A DNA stretch of 64,000 nucleotides from Sinotaia quadrata. Taxonomy: Eukaryota > Mollusca > Gastropoda > Architaenioglossa > Viviparidae. Both the position numbers and the translations under genes were made by a program. Within the stretch, counting starts at the first letter, position 1. Each line of letters begins with the position of its first letter. Below the pieces are notes generated by a model that saw nothing but the letters and a program-made list of their open reading frames with translations, did no database searches and was not told where the DNA came from. Location of the stretch: assembly GCA_028829895.1 (NCBI GenBank), contig CM054181.1:108820860-108884859 (forward strand), in the 5' to 3' direction. Shown in pieces: positions 48,274-61,497 of this stretch.

Positions 48274-51228
48274 ATACACATGTGTTTGTTTGTGTTTGTG
48301 TGTCGTTTTAAAAGGTGTGCATTTATTCTTTCTAGACTGAGTATCTGCCAGGTGACATTTTAGTGGACGTAAATGATTAAACCGAAATTAGGGGTTGAAT
48401 TCAAGCCGATAATTAAAAGTGTTCTGGTTAGTGAATCACATTTGAACGCTTCAATGCGCAATCCACTTTGCTAAAACGTCGGTACGAGTGCTCTAGGTGC
48501 AAAGTCATGCATTAATATTGACCACCTTGAGTTGTCGTTCTCGATTTCTGCTTTCTAACATTCCTCAGCTATCAGTACCAATCTCTGTAGGCGTATAGTG
48601 CGTGTACACTGTATACGTGTGAAGGTGTTTTGTGCATGCTTGCGTGTGTGCAAGAGAGAGACAAGGGGAGGGGGGAGGTGGTTTCATGTGGTAATGTGTT
48701 TGCGTGTATGTTGGGGGGATAGGAATATACATATGTATAAGACAGAGAGAATATGTCTGTGAATGTGTTTGCGTATTAACTTGCCATACCTCCCTCCCCC
48801 ACCCACCCCCCAAAAAAATGCTATCGTTTACTTAACGCATTTCAAAAGCTCGGAGTCAATGTTTAGATGTGACGTACATACCAGCCATCACAAGTGCACT
48901 CTCAACAAACAAGTCTTGGACCTACCTTTGTTTAAGTTCCACTTTGTTTAAAAGCAGAATGAGCTTGCTAGTAGGGTGGGAAGGAGTGGGTAGGGTGATG
49001 GGGTACGATAGAAAACAGGAGATTATATTTGAACATATAATAAACTACCACGCTTGCCGTGCAGCTGACCCTGAACCGGAAGTTCTTCTCGCGTAAAGTA
49101 AAATTTGAAAAAATAAATAAACAACGAAAGATAGCCTGCCCATTAACAGTTCACCAATTCGTGGGGGGTTATAAATTGCTTAGATAGATAGGTGGCATTT
49201 TCAAATTGATTATCAAATATTTATTTCAAGAGTTATTTTAATATTATTATAGCATAATTTACTAATTATCTTTTAAAGTGTTCTTGTTGTGGCGCGAAAG
49301 ATTAAATTAATATCCAAACAGCAAAACAATTAATTTTCATTCAGTTCGATTCTTATTCAGAAAACTAACGTTATCTGCCCTTTACAATAAACGTGCTTAT
49401 GACGCAGAATATCAGCGTTGGGTTTCACTTCACATCATAATATTCTTGTTGGCTTGTGCTGGGAGATTTTTGGAAGGTGTTTGTTTTGGTTTATAAAGCA
49501 TAACCATATATTTTGTTATATTTTCTTTTATAAGAGTTAATAAGTATTCTGTTAATTCAAAGTGAGTCAGATCTCATATCTTCATAAATGGGGTATTCAA
49601 AACTTTTCCAAACAAGTACTGATAGCCGTTCGTTGTCGCTCAGTTTTCATGAGTTTTTCTCGTTTCATTTGTTCATTTTGTATTTTTACTTTTTACTTTT
49701 CCGTTACTCTATATTTTAAAAGTGAAAGATTTTATATTTTTTAATATTCCTAATTAACACGTGTGTGGCATCTTGTGACCATTACAATTTGGTTATATTC
49801 TTAGATCACTGCAAATTGTCACTGTTTTAATATTTTGTAATTAATTTATTTTTAAAATTAAGATTTATATAATATTTTATAACTATCTTATTATAAAACT
49901 ATACAATTAAGTTTATTACAGTGCATACGTCTAAATTTGATCTAAGTCTTTGTGGACTTTGGATTTTTATGGTATTAGTTGCTGGATAAGGTTTGGTCTA
50001 TATGTGTTGTTAGAACTGTGGAAGTTTCTAATTGGAACTACTATTGCTAGTATAAAATCTCTAGTATTTTGTGATTTCATTTAGCTTAGTAGTTTGTGAT
50101 TAGTTCTTCTCTAGAGCAATGAGATCTTATTTATTTCTTACATTAGAGTTACTAGGTAGTCTGCGTATTGACATTTTCCTCTTGTTTCTTTTTTTCCCCT
50201 CCTTCGTTGAGGTTGTCTGGATTGTTTTGTCTTGGGGACTTGAGTCTGGATTTTTTATCCATGAGATTCTGTTGTAGTCTGCGTAAAAGCCTCCTTATTT
50301 TGAAGACTGCTTGTCTTCAAGGAGTTGACTTCGGTTTTGGGTGATATTTTCAAAATGATGTGCGTAATTATTTCTTTATCGCAGGTTGTCGTGGCGACAC
50401 TTTGTGTAGTTTTATCTGTCGTCGGTGGTTCTTGGTATCTCAGACCTGATTTTGCAAAATTGTAGAGGTTTTCCGATTCATCAAGTGCCCTCTTTATGTT
50501 GTTATTGAGGATACTCCATAACAATGCACCATGGATTTCTCTCCTCTATTCTCTTGTCTCTCCCCCCACCCTCCATGAAAAGGGTTTGGGGGTGGTCGCA
50601 TGGGGTAAGCATTCCTGCTCTTCTCCCTCTGAAAAGGGATTGGGAGTAGAGTTTTCTGCTCGAGTGTTTCTTCTGGCAATCCTTAGTTCGCCAACCCCTG
50701 AAAAAAAAAGTGGGGAGTAAAGAATAAGAACGTCACTGATTGAAAAAGAAAAATGGATGTTTTTTTTTTTTTTAAATTCATGCTACCATCGCTGATGTAA
50801 GGTGTGTGAATCTCTATCATTAAACCGCAATATACCTGCTAAATATAAGCTTCGGTTAAATAAATAATTGTTTGTGTTTAATCTTTTTAGCGATTCTATT
50901 GTAAAATTGATCGAATGGACATCTAGATGGCGGTTGTCTGTCCGTAGGAAAGATAACATTGGTCAAGTCACAAATTGCTTAGTATTTCTATTTTCGTAAA
51001 AATCTAGATGTGTGATCTCTTAAAATGATTCGTCTGCTCCCCCCCCCCCTCCCCGTTGCCATTTGCTAGCAAATTGTAATTTGATAAGTTTGTAGGCGGG
51101 TGAGGAAAAGGGCGAGGTTACTGGTATGCATGTACGTGAAATGAGAGTGTCTGTTTAGGTTGAAATGATTTCAGATGATTTACAAGAAAGTTACTCTCAG
51201 ACTCATAATATTATACACTGTAGTACAC

Positions 51229-51230
<2 letters not shown>
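48274..51230. other. Longest unique stretch of intron 2
   Basis: No tandem array longer than a few units. Holds a G-rich AAGGGGAGGGGGGAGG string (48663-48678), a very AT-rich segment at 49200-50100, and C-runs near 48793 and 51040. Open frames here (for example 50255-50524 -) are unrecognised. Confidence 0.45.

Positions 51231-51283
<53 letters not shown>
51231..51283. repeat. (CA)n microsatellite
   Basis: About 26 CA dinucleotides. Confidence 0.97.
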
Positions 51284-51285
<2 letters not shown>

Positions 51286-51685
51286 ACACTGGGTATCACG
51301 CAGTCACCTTTAAAGTGCTGAACTGAAAACGGACATATCCACTATTTGCACTGTTGTCGAAACTAAGTTTTCCTCGGGACTAAAAGTCGTACAAGTGTTA
51401 ATGCTCACTTAAAAGTCTTCTCTTTGCATTCATTGACCAAACGACACATGAGAATTCATTTCTTGGTTACAGGCACAGTTCTCATTCACGGTAGTTTTCT
51501 CTTTTTCCTTTTAGAACGCATCATTTTCTAAAAATAAAGATGGCCGACCTTTTACGACACTTGCCGCATTTTTTAATTTTTTAAAATTTAATATTGTCTT
51601 TGTGTGCGTGAGTTGGTCGTTAGATGTCGTTGTCTGTACAAATCTGTGTCAGCCATTAGAATTCGTTTCATCTGAGTGGATAGAG
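51284..51685. other. Unique intronic sequence
   Basis: Nothing recognised. Confidence 0.4.
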
Positions 51686-51689
51686 TGTC

Positions 51690-51845
51690 AGTCTATTTAG
51701 GTTGGGTTTTTCTGTGTGAACTGAGTGTTAGTGATTAGGATGCGTTTTGTCTGTGTGAACTGAGTGTTACTGATTAGAATGCCTTTTGTCTGTGTGAACT
51801 GAGTGTTAGTGATTAGGATGCGTTTTGTCTGTGTGAATGGAGTTG
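51690..51845. repeat. 39-bp minisatellite, 4 copies
   Basis: GATGCGTTTTGTCTGTGTGA then ACTGAGTGTTAGTGATTAG. Confidence 0.93.
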
Positions 51846-52188
51846 TTATGCATGATATGCTTTAGTGGATTTTTTACGTGTGTGTCACAATATAGTTTGT
51901 ATATTTCTTGTTCACCCTATTAGCTACCTTACATATTTTGCTCTTGCGTTCTCGCTCTCATACAATCTGACAGGGAGGACCATGAAAAAGCGACATGACG
52001 ATCGCTTGAAAACAGGTTGCATCCAGCAACAGCCTGTTGATATAAGATTTTATGTGATTCAACAAGAAAACAAGCAAGTTCATAGAGAGTTTTTAATGCT
52101 GTACAATCACCCACAGATACAGATTTGTACATTTCGCTTTGCCGTGAGAGAAAGCATGCAAAAAGCAGTACGCATGACGAGAGAAAAA
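51846..52188. other. Unique intronic sequence
   Basis: Nothing recognised. Confidence 0.4.
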
Positions 52189-52189
52189 A

Positions 52190-52475
52190 GAATCATATCT
52201 ATATCTTTATTGTCTTAAATATTCCCGAGAGAGCAAAGAATTATATCTATAACTTTATTGTCTTAAATATTCCCGAGAGAGCAAAGAATTATATCTATAA
52301 CTTTATTGTCTTAAATATTCCCGAGAGAGCAAAGAATTATATCTATATCTTTATTGTCTTAAACATTCCCGAGAGAGCAAAGAATGATATCTTTATTGTC
52401 TTAAATATTACCGAGAGAGCAAAGAATTATATCTTTATTGTCTTATTATCTTTATTACCGAGAGAGCAAGGCTTT
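52190..52475. repeat. 48-bp minisatellite, about 6 copies
   Basis: TATTCCCGAGAGAGCAAAGA then ATTATATCTATAACTTTATT. Later copies are shortened. Unit divisible by 3, hence the 121-codon ORF 52125-52490. Confidence 0.95.
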
Positions 52476-53609
52476 ACCCACTCAGTATAAACATGCTCTT
52501 GTAATAAAATTACTCAAGTTATTTATTTAGTGTGTCCGTGCATCTGGGTTTACCTGAATTTGATTTATTTAGTTGCCTGTACAGCGAGTGCACGCTAAAT
52601 GCAGCTGAAGCTCAAGTAACCTCGAGCGCTTGCTAAAAATAGAACCCAGAAATTACGACATTTGACACGTGGTCTAATTTCTAAGGACAGGAACAACGCT
52701 CGGGATCGTAAAGATTATTGGGAACGATTACGTATACGATGACGTTTCTCGAGGCATCGAGAGGTACAGCAAGCCTCCCCACTGACGCACTCCTGAGCCG
52801 TTAAGAATGGAGCTGTGGATGTGTTACTAAGCACGGTGCCATGCCCATAATATTCACAATGGAACGATCAGAGACTTCCGGAGGATCATTCGGAGCTCCA
52901 TTATCATAAAACCGGTCTTCTCCACATATTTCATACGTCCGTCGATTGTTGTTCCATTATCATAACACCAGTCTTCTCCACGTGTTTCAAACTTGCTAAT
53001 TGCTATTCTACTCATAATAAAATAATTCTCACATTATTCACAAATGTCTGTTAATCGTCATTGCAATCTGTCAAAACCTCATTCCAGTTACAGTTAAAAA
53101 CAGATTTGTGTAAGGAATGGAAAGGTGCATGTTGCATAAGAAAATACTTTTATTTGTTGAAAATAACGATTTTGGATTAATATAGTAATGTTGTCCAATT
53201 AGTAAAGTAATGTTGTCCAATTAATATAATAATTTTGTCTAACTGGATTTGTAGTTTTGGTAACTAGCTTCATAACCTGTCGGAACAAGCACTTGTGATC
53301 TTTGGCCATTAGTTGGAAATTTCTGTGTTTGAAATTAAAAACAAATGTCGTAAGTCATATGATTCACTGAAGCAACGCATCAATATGAAAGTTGAATAAA
53401 ACTTACGGGACGATGACACTGCGCTTTACAAAAGAGTCATCAACCATTACGAGCCCAAATCTGTAGAATAGAAGGAGACAAGGTTATGAAATGAAACGTG
53501 CGATAACTCTTGTATGATAAATCTTGTATGATAAATAATTTCGCCCACGTTGAAGTAGAATCCCTAGGTTCCAGAATATCAAGGAAAGAAATTTCAGCGA
53601 TATGCCTGA
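52476..53609. other. Mostly unique intronic sequence
   Basis: A small triplication (AGTAATGTTGTCCAATTA) lies at 53180-53240. No gene. Confidence 0.45.
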
Positions 53610-53870
53610 TCGAATGCTTGCTTGATCAACAACTTGCTTAACCAAATGCTTGATAGACTGTTTACTTTGCTGCTTGACTGAATGTTTGGTCGACTGTATG
53701 TTTGACTGCTTGACTGAATGCTTGGTCGACTGTATGTTTGACTGCTTGACTGGATGCTTGGTCGACTGTATGTTTGACTGCTTGACTGAATGCTTGGTCG
53801 ACTGTATGTTTGACTGCTTGACTGAATGCTTGGTCGACTATGTTTGCTTGACCGGATGCTTGCTAGACAT
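53610..53870. repeat. 36-bp minisatellite, about 6 copies
   Basis: CTTGACTGAATGCTTGGTCG then ACTGTATGTTTGACTG. Carries the GTCGAC palindrome. Confidence 0.95.
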
Positions 53871-54860
53871 TTTTGTATTTCCCCTAGACATTTGACTTGT
53901 TTCACGACGGGTCTTTGACATTTGCTTGTTTATATTTTCCTTTATTTTCCTTTATTTGACAGTGCTTATTTGACATTTGTTCATTTGACAGTGCTTGCTA
54001 TAACAAGCTCATTTATCTTATACATGTTTGCCACCTGTTTATTTGACACTACTTGTTTGTCTTTTGTTAACCGGACAATGCTTAATTGACATTTGTTTAT
54101 TTGACAGTTCTTGTTGGCCAACAGTTTTTGTTTTGCAACTTATTTGAGGGTGCTTGTTTAACACATTTATTTGATATTCTGTATACCACACTGTGTTATT
54201 TAACAATGTTTGTTTGACATCTGCATATTTGACGTTTTTTATTTGTCCTTTACTCGAGCTTATTAGAATTTGTTTATTTGACAATGCTTATTTGTCACTT
54301 ATTATTTGACAATGTTTCTTTGACAGATTTGTAGAACAATTCTTGTTTGACAGTGTTGGATGGACACATTTTCTTTCACAATACTTGTTTTACACTTGAT
54401 TGTATTTCATTAGTTTGGGTTGTTCTTTTTAACCTACTTTTTTAATACCTGCTTGTTAAATCGATATCTTTTAGCTAGTTTGTCACCAGCTTGTTTGATA
54501 CCTGCTTATGGGGCATTGCTTGTTGTGACATCTGCTTATTGAACATTGTTTGACAACTATTGCTTGACTCATGTTTATAGGACATCACCTTGTTTAACAA
54601 CTGTTAAAATGACATCTGTTTGAAAGTAACCATTTAATTTGACACCTGCTAGCTCGACTCCAGTTTGCTCGATACCTACTGTTTTAACACGTGCTTGTTT
54701 GGTACATGCTTTGATGCGCACACATTTGACACCTATTTATGTGGCACCTGTTTATTTGACATCTGCTTGTTTTACACATCTTGTTTTATACCTTATTTGA
54801 CACGTAGGTTGGTTTTCGTCTGGGAATGTCTTTTTATAGCTGTTTTGTAGGACTCTTTTA
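53871..54860. repeat. Long decayed array of TTTGACA units
   Basis: TTGTTTGACA / TTATTTGACAGTGCTT / GACATTTGTTTATTTGACA strings spaced about 17-30 bp. The array is continuous with the 36-bp block and loses regularity rightward. Confidence 0.8.
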
Positions 54861-54929
54861 TCTTGCATACACAGTATTTTTTTAACACCCACTTGATCAG
54901 AATGTCTGCATCATGACTCGTGATGTTAC

Positions 54930-55335
54930 TTGTCTGATACAATCTCTTTATTGTACTTTAATACGTCTCACTTGATGCTACACATCTGACACGGTCACTT
55001 TACTGTACATTAACAGCCCACTTGATGCTACACATCTGACACGGTCACTTTACTGTACATTAACAGCCCACTTGATGCTACACATCTGACACGGTCACTT
55101 TACTGTACATTAACAGCCCACTTGGTGCTACTTGTCTGACACAGTCACTTTACTGTAGCCAACATTAACACATCTCACTTGGCGCACCATATCTGATACA
55201 TAGTTACTTTATTGCACATTAACATATCTCGCTTTGCACTACTTGTCTGACAGTTACCGTACATCTCACTTGGTGTTACTTGTCTAAGAGACATTTACTT
55301 TACTGTACATTAACACATCATTTTGTGTATTTCTT
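54930..55335. repeat. 50-bp minisatellite, about 7 copies
   Basis: CTTGATGCTACACATCTGAC at 54971, 55021 and 55071, then diverged copies to 55330. Confidence 0.95.
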
Positions 55336-55339
55336 TCCC

Positions 55340-55575
55340 TACTCATGGTCCTCTGGTCCTCTGTTATAGTTTCTATAATATATATTTCTTTAACTGTTCA
55401 TTATCCTTTGGTCTTCTGTCACATTTTCTAAATATATTTCTTTAACTGCTCATTATCCTCTGGTCTTCTGTCATATTTTGTTTCTTTCTTTAACTGCTCA
55501 TTATCTTCTGGTCTTCTGTCATATTTTGTGTATTTCTTTCTGTGCTCACAGTCCTTTGGTTTTCTGTAATATTTT
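55340..55575. repeat. Minisatellite, about 45-55 bp, about 5 copies
   Basis: TTCTTTAACTGCTCATTATC then CTCTGGTCTTCTGTCATATT. Confidence 0.92.
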
Positions 55576-56136
55576 GACGACGATTACAATCCTACTCAGC
55601 TTTTCGTCTTTTCTCTGCAACTCTCTCCTCCTTGGGGCGCCATTTTGTTAGGTGGCACTCTATACGTTTTGCGATACCCGTTCTCAGAGACATTGTTCGG
55701 GTACGTACACTGTCCTTTGCGCACTTTTTGGGGACGAGTGTTACTATTCTTGGGAGCGTAGCTCACTCACACTATCCTTGACCTATTCTTGGAGCGAGAG
55801 GTGGTAACCCAGTTATTGAATTTCACCGAGTCTTTTAATTTTCACAATTTCAAATTCGATAAATGCATTTATGCCATGTGTCTGCAACACTGAAGCTATG
55901 AGTTTTCACTCTTTGTACAAAACTTGCAAACTATCCAGAAGTAAACTAGTTTTAAAATATATTTTGTTAATGGTAAAAGTCAGAAGGTGACGATAGAGCT
56001 GCTTGATGTTGTGTCTGTGGCGTAAATGTTCTTCTTTTAAATTTTTAATAAGTTGTCTCATCCTGGGGGCAAATAGGATCAGGGCCCCAGGTTTCAAAGA
56101 CACGTTAGGTATTTTATGCCGCTGCTTTTGTTTGGG

Positions 56137-56138
<2 letters not shown>
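55576..56138. other. Unique intronic sequence
   Basis: Nothing recognised. Confidence 0.4.
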
Positions 56139-56198
<60 letters not shown>

Positions 56199-56202
56199 TG
56201 TG
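56139..56202. repeat. (GT)n microsatellite
   Basis: GT tract with one TTT interruption. Confidence 0.97.
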
Positions 56203-56581
56203 CGCGCACTTATATTGGTAAGGTTATTGCTGATCTCTTGTTATTAGTTTGTTTGGAGGCGCCCGCAGGTCTTTGAACATCGATCCTTAAAGTTCTTCTA
56301 CTAAGGGCCAAGGGTACTGAATGACAAGCCTCTTTAAGTGATGAATTGACAACGAACCGAACCTCTGATTATGTTTTGTGATGTCAATATTATATACTGA
56401 TAAAATTTCGTGGACCTAGTATTTTATATTAAAAAACGTTTTATGGAGCCAGTATTATATTTTGATAATTTTTTTTAAAAATCTGTATTATATTGATAAT
56501 GTTTTGTGGGATCATTGATTAAGAACTTGTGTAAAAATCTGTCACATGTGTTCTACAGCATTGGCATGTAAATGTGTTTGA

Positions 56582-56582
<1 letters not shown>
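56203..56582. other. Unique AT-rich intronic sequence
   Basis: Small repeats TTATATTTTGATAA / TATTATATACTGATAA near 56385-56500. Confidence 0.4.

Positions 56583-56674
<92 letters not shown>
56583..56674. repeat. (TG)n microsatellite
   Basis: About 46 uninterrupted TG dinucleotides, 2.0 kb before exon 3. Confidence 0.98.
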
Positions 56675-56675
<1 letters not shown>

Positions 56676-57489
56676 TTGTGTGTAAGAGTAGGGAAATAAA
56701 GATTTGAATTTTCGTGCAAACACATCATTTGTGACCTTGACACAAACAACACGCACAAAGATCTAAGTAAGTTCAAAATATATAGGTTACGTAGAGATCA
56801 TTTCATTTTTGGCAATTAAGAGCTCCACCCTTCTATCAGAAAAGACAAAAGCTTTACGAGTCAAAGTCAGTCTGTCTCTACAGTTTATTCATTTTTTAAA
56901 AAAAATTATTAAACAAAAGTTAATCCCCTTTGACGAAGAATGAAAATTGTCTTTTTAATTCGAAAATTAGTTAATTATCATCACCAAGTGATTGAGTGAG
57001 AAAGCTTTGACATTGTCGAAATAGATCCAGAGTATGTCTACTCCTCTTACTCGTCCTAATGAGTTAGATTTTTTTTTTAAAACCACAGGACTAAATTTAA
57101 CATAAGAATCTAGCGGACGTTAATGTTGCAATTTATGTCTAGAAAATGTTTCATATTACTTTCTTGAATAAGATTCTTTTATTATAAAAACTGTTTCAAT
57201 GATAATAGAACTCTGGAGAATTAGTCCACCTCATAGATATCCGAAGATTGGCATTGCACGTAAAGAGAAAAACTAACTTTCTGTAAATTTCGTTCTTAAG
57301 GGGGTTCTGAATGATCATTAAAGGAATTATAGCAACAGTTAACAGAAAGTAGTAGGAAATTAAGAATTACAAGAAGACTCTTCAAAGGGGTCTCTATCAA
57401 AAAAAAGTAAAGAAGCAAATTGAGAATAAAAAATTAAGTTTGAAAATCTTTCTATAAAGAAAGAATCGTGAGAAGTGAACGGATACGCG
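56675..57489. other. Unique AT-rich intronic sequence
   Basis: Nothing recognised. Confidence 0.4.
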
Positions 57490-57775
57490 TTAGTGAGAAG
57501 TCAATGAGATGTCAGTATTAATGAGAGATCAGTGAGATGTCAGTATTAATGAGAGGTTAGTGATATGTCAGTATTAATGAGAAGTCAGTGAGAGGTCAGT
57601 TAGAGGTCAGTATTAATGAGAAGTCAGTGAGCTGTGAGTAATAATGAGAGGTCAGTGAGATGTCAGTAATAATGAGAGGTCAGTGAGATGTCAGTATTAG
57701 TGAGATGTCAATATTAATGAGAAGTCAGTGAGAGGTCAGCATTGGTGACAGGACAGTGAGATGTCAATATTGTTG
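57490..57775. repeat. Minisatellite, about 28 bp, GTCAGTGAGATGTCAGTATT core
   Basis: About 10 copies with AATGAGAAGTCAGTGAGAGG variants. Confidence 0.93.
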
Positions 57776-58630
57776 TGGTGATGGCCACTTGAGGAATTTC
57801 GTCAATAGCAGTGATAGCAATAACATTAGTAGGAGTGATAATATTTGAAAAAAGTGGAGGAACAGTAGTACTACGAATAATAATACAGTAGTAGTAGTAG
57901 CAGGATCAGTAGTAGTAGTGATTATGATTACTAAGTTCTTTCTGTAATGCATTTGATTGTTCATTTTATATTATAAATTTCTTTATATGTTGTCTTCGAC
58001 TGTTCGCTTTATATTTGTGTACAGGGAAAATTTTCTTGTTTTTGTCTTGGTTCTGTTTCCTGGTGCTGAGCTTGCTTGTTTGTTGAGGGTTTTTTTTTTT
58101 AATATTATTAATTTTGTGTTGTTGGGCTTTGTTCTCTGTTTTCTTGCTTATATATGCATCTATTTTTATGAAGTGTTTTCCTTCTAAACAAAATAATACA
58201 TTTGCATTTTAGAGACAAATAATATGTGTAAAATATGAACAAGCATTTAACAGTAATTTATAATCTGACCCTCTGCTTCAAATTTGATGAAAGGGAGATT
58301 ATTGAGGCTTGCACACGAATTGTAATATTGATATAAGTAGTGGCCCTTTCTAAACATTAGTGAATAAATAATGACGTATGTATGTTGAAGATAAAACTGT
58401 TGGTTGTGGCCCATTTGTACAATTTTATTATTATCTAAAGATGGTATAGAACAATGGTATGCTTTATCCTTTTTATTTATTTATTTTCTTTTTAACATGA
58501 ATAAGTCTAGAATAGTGATTGTTTTGTTTCAACCTGCTTTACAAGAATAATTGATGTGCATGGCTAGAGCAGGGATTTTCTTGTTTGTTTGACCCTTATT
58601 TGACATGAATAAATTCTGGAATTGCTGCAG
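57776..58630. other. 3' end of intron 2
   Basis: A (TAG)n-like tract lies at about 57855-57930. The rest is AT-rich unique sequence leading to the TTGCTGCAG acceptor of exon 3. Confidence 0.6.
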
Positions 58631-58749
58631 AATGGCCAATGCTCGCGCGAAGGCAGAACAAGCAGACCTGGCAGCTGAAAAATCCCAGCAAGATAGCGAC
58701 ATCGCGCGCCTGAAGGCCAAGGAATACGCGCCCGAGTTTCATCAGCCAG
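58631..58749 (+). CDS. JPH: Junctophilin exon 3 (alpha-helical region)
   Basis: This 119-bp exon continues the helical stretch. The leading A completes the split Arg (AG+A) left by exon 2. It then reads MANARAKAEQADLAAEKSQQ, continues through DIARLKAKEYAPEF and ends HQP plus the first base of Gly, residues 269-307 of the visible protein. In known junctophilins this Ala/Glu/Arg-rich segment is predicted helical, spans part of the membrane gap and ends in a similar aromatic-x-QPG motif. The acceptor is TTGCTGCAG|A and the donor G|GTAATT. Phase 2 in and phase 1 out match exons 2 and 4 exactly. It lies 31.3 kb after exon 2. The ATG at 58632 is internal and not a start. A minus-strand open frame across it is a shadow. 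Confidence 0.94.
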
Positions 58750-58768
58750 GTAATTATAGAAAGATAGC

Positions 58769-59254
58769 GTGACGCCTCTCACCTTCACTCGTTATGATTA
58801 TTATTTATTAATTAATAACATACAGTTATTTACAACTGATGAAGAATCTTAATTTATAGTTGTTAATAATTATCCCACAAGACCAACATGTCTCTCACTT
58901 GTCGGATTATAAGGGTGTCGTAAAACTACTCTTTACACAATAATAAGATAGACGTTTTACTGTCGCATAATATTTCCTGTAGGTGGAAACTTCTTACCAA
59001 AGCAGTAATAAAAAAAATTCATCGTTTACTTATCTTTAATGAGCCCCCATCCACCTTCTATTTCTCCAACATAAGACTTTAATATATGTGCAAGAAGGTT
59101 AATACATTTAACCGTTTTATTAAATCAACAATAAAATAAACAACATATGAATATAATCAAACGAACATTGACATTTAACATCACTTTACAACAATGACTG
59201 ATTAACGCTAGGCACTCTTTCAGTGTATCCTAGCCTATATATCAGCAGTCAAAT

Positions 59255-59299
<45 letters not shown>

Positions 59300-60490
59300 T
59301 CAGGATCATAGATATAATCCATCATAGAGATGAAAGTGGAGTTTCAGAGAGATAATATAGTCAATGTACATAACCTTTTCAAAGATGGCAGCTGTCGCTG
59401 GAACATGTTCACAATCAAGCAGGTTGCAACAAGTCTCTGTCTTTCTTATTTAGGTGATGGTTCAATGTACCCCTTCCAACGTACCCCTTCTTCAAATGGC
59501 ACATTAAACAACTGTTTAATCTTCGATGCACTCACAAAGCACACCATGGAGAATCATCCAGAACTTCACGTGTACTATCAAAGCACATCCCACTAGGTGT
59601 TCTGGAATCTTTGTACGCACTACTCAACACACCATGAGGAATGTTCAAGAAACTTTCATGAAATTCTTGAGACCAAACTCAAGCTGTAATTTTCGTCGTA
59701 TTGGCTCTCGAACGGAATTCTTGGAAATCAACTCTCAACAACACGTTTATTGATAAGTTTGATGATAATGTTGGATACACACACCAACGTGATCCAGTAG
59801 AGTACAGTAGTCACTGTAGTCTGAAGTGGATCAAAAGCATCAAAGAAAAAAATGTGCTCCTTTCTGCAAAAGTCAAATTAAGGCAGCGCTAAAGTTCAGG
59901 CATATTTCATCTCCGAACTCCTTTCCCTCTTTACAAACATTCTCAACTTACAAATCCTGCAACAATATTCGTTAGCCCGATACACAGGCAGCATAAGAAA
60001 TATAGCATCAATCAAAATTCACAAGTATAATGTACAAAGTAATCAAATTAGTGGACATTGAAATAATGGTTCAATTACATAAAGCATTCTCCAATTCAAA
60101 TCATAGATCAATAGCAAACATATCTTAAATATTTCTAAGTCCGTTCTTTCTTTATCAGTCAGTTAACTTACTATAAGTCTTTATGACCGGACTCAAGTTT
60201 TGTCAAAATCAAAATTATTACAATATAGGACTTTTTCAACAAAAGAACTTTTGGTCCATCCCCCATTGGATGAATTTGTTATGAACATGTTTGAGAATAT
60301 TACTCAGAAAAACTACTCATCTATTTGTAACTGGTTTGGATTGCATCAGCAAGTTCTAGCACATTTTCCACCCGAGTTGTTTACTCCAACTCTGACATTT
60401 AAAAATATCAGCCTAAGCCAGGTCCAAAGTTACTTTGACATTTAACAATTTATATAACAATTAAGTTTAGTGATAGGGATAAGCAAATTT
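58769..60490 (+). mobile_element. Interspersed repeat, long copy (unclassified)
   Basis: Occupies over 60% of intron 3, beginning about 20 bp after the exon 3 donor. Its left and right parts match 24157-24690. About 1.2 kb in between, including a (CA)n at 59257-59297, is present only here. Short + frames (59330-59596, 59701-59892, 60200-60445) are interrupted and not recognised as transposase or reverse transcriptase. A non-autonomous or decayed element is most likely. Confidence 0.7.
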
Positions 60491-60498
60491 ACCCCAGC

Positions 60499-60520
60499 AC
60501 GGATGGATGGATGGATGGAC

Positions 60521-60588
<68 letters not shown>

Positions 60589-60590
60589 CA
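60499..60590. repeat. (GGAT)n(GATA)n microsatellite
   Basis: GGAT to about 60519, then about 16 GATA units. A second small (GGAT)n lies at 60637-60655. Confidence 0.97.
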
Positions 60591-60655
60591 GTCGGAAGTG
60601 CAGCACTTTCATCGCCATTAAAACTGACCGAAATGGGTGGATGGATGGATGGATG

Positions 60656-61145
60656 CTCGTAAGCCCTAATGTGTCCTAGAGACTCACCATGAATAACATT
60701 GTCCCATTTTTTCATGTTTGACTTCATTGTAGTCATTGTAAGGTGGAAGGCAAACAAATGATAGCTGAATTTTGGGTGCTAATGTGCTCTTTACACTTGT
60801 GTTCTAATTTTTTTTAAAAAGATATCGTTTAAAAACTACTAATTTTAAAATATTCAGAACATATTTAATAACACGAAAATGTAAATATATTTTTTAAGTG
60901 TTGAACCCTTCTGCCATTCTTGACTTTCGGCATTTTTCTTTTATGAGTGCTTGGGAAATAAGACTGAGAAAATCTAATTTTCATTAAATTATCTTTTCCC
61001 ATTCCACTCGTGTGACCATCTTAACGGAACAAACAAACAAACAAACAAACACAGAGTTCCTTGTTTGAATGTTACAACATTACTTTACATGTTAATTGTA
61101 GTTTGATACACTTAATACCCTGTTTCTCTTCTTTACCGTACACAT
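60656..61145. other. Unique AT-rich part of intron 3
   Basis: Includes a short (AAAC)n run at 61030-61052. No gene. Confidence 0.4.
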
Positions 61146-61149
61146 CCCT

Positions 61150-61335
61150 ACCTCGCGTTGGCTATTGACATAGTTTGACTTTGTTCAAATCTCGTGTTGG
61201 CTATTGACATAGTTTGACTTTGTTCAAATCTCGTGTTGGCTATTGACATAGTTTTCATTTTTTCAAATCTCGCGTTGGCTCTTGACATAGTTTTGATTTC
61301 GTTCCTTCTCACGTGAGCTATTGGCATACTTTTGA
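61150..61335. repeat. 39-bp minisatellite, about 5 copies
   Basis: TCGTGTTGGCTATTGACATA then GTTTGACTTTGTTCAAATC. It ends 160 bp before exon 4. Unit divisible by 3, hence an 80-codon minus frame. Confidence 0.95.
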
Positions 61336-61497
61336 TTTTTTCCACTTCTTTCATTAATAATAACCCAATATAGGCAACTTTGTGCGTCATATGATTAAGG
61401 TAAACTTAACATATGTAAGGTCAAATATGTGTAAGGTCAAAAACCGAGAGTGCTTCAATTCTCCGACCACACTTTAACCCAAGCTGTTTGTGGGCAG

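Noticed and set aside
52125..52490. 121-codon + frame with a repeated NIPERAKNYI motif
   Set aside because: Direct translation of the 48-bp minisatellite. No start context or homology.
53594..53905. Cys/Leu- or Ser/Gln-rich repeat frames
   Set aside because: Both strands of the 36-bp minisatellite.
59330..59892. Short + frames in the long interspersed element as transposase remnants
   Set aside because: No catalytic motif or recognisable family, with several frame breaks. Kept only as part of an unclassified element.
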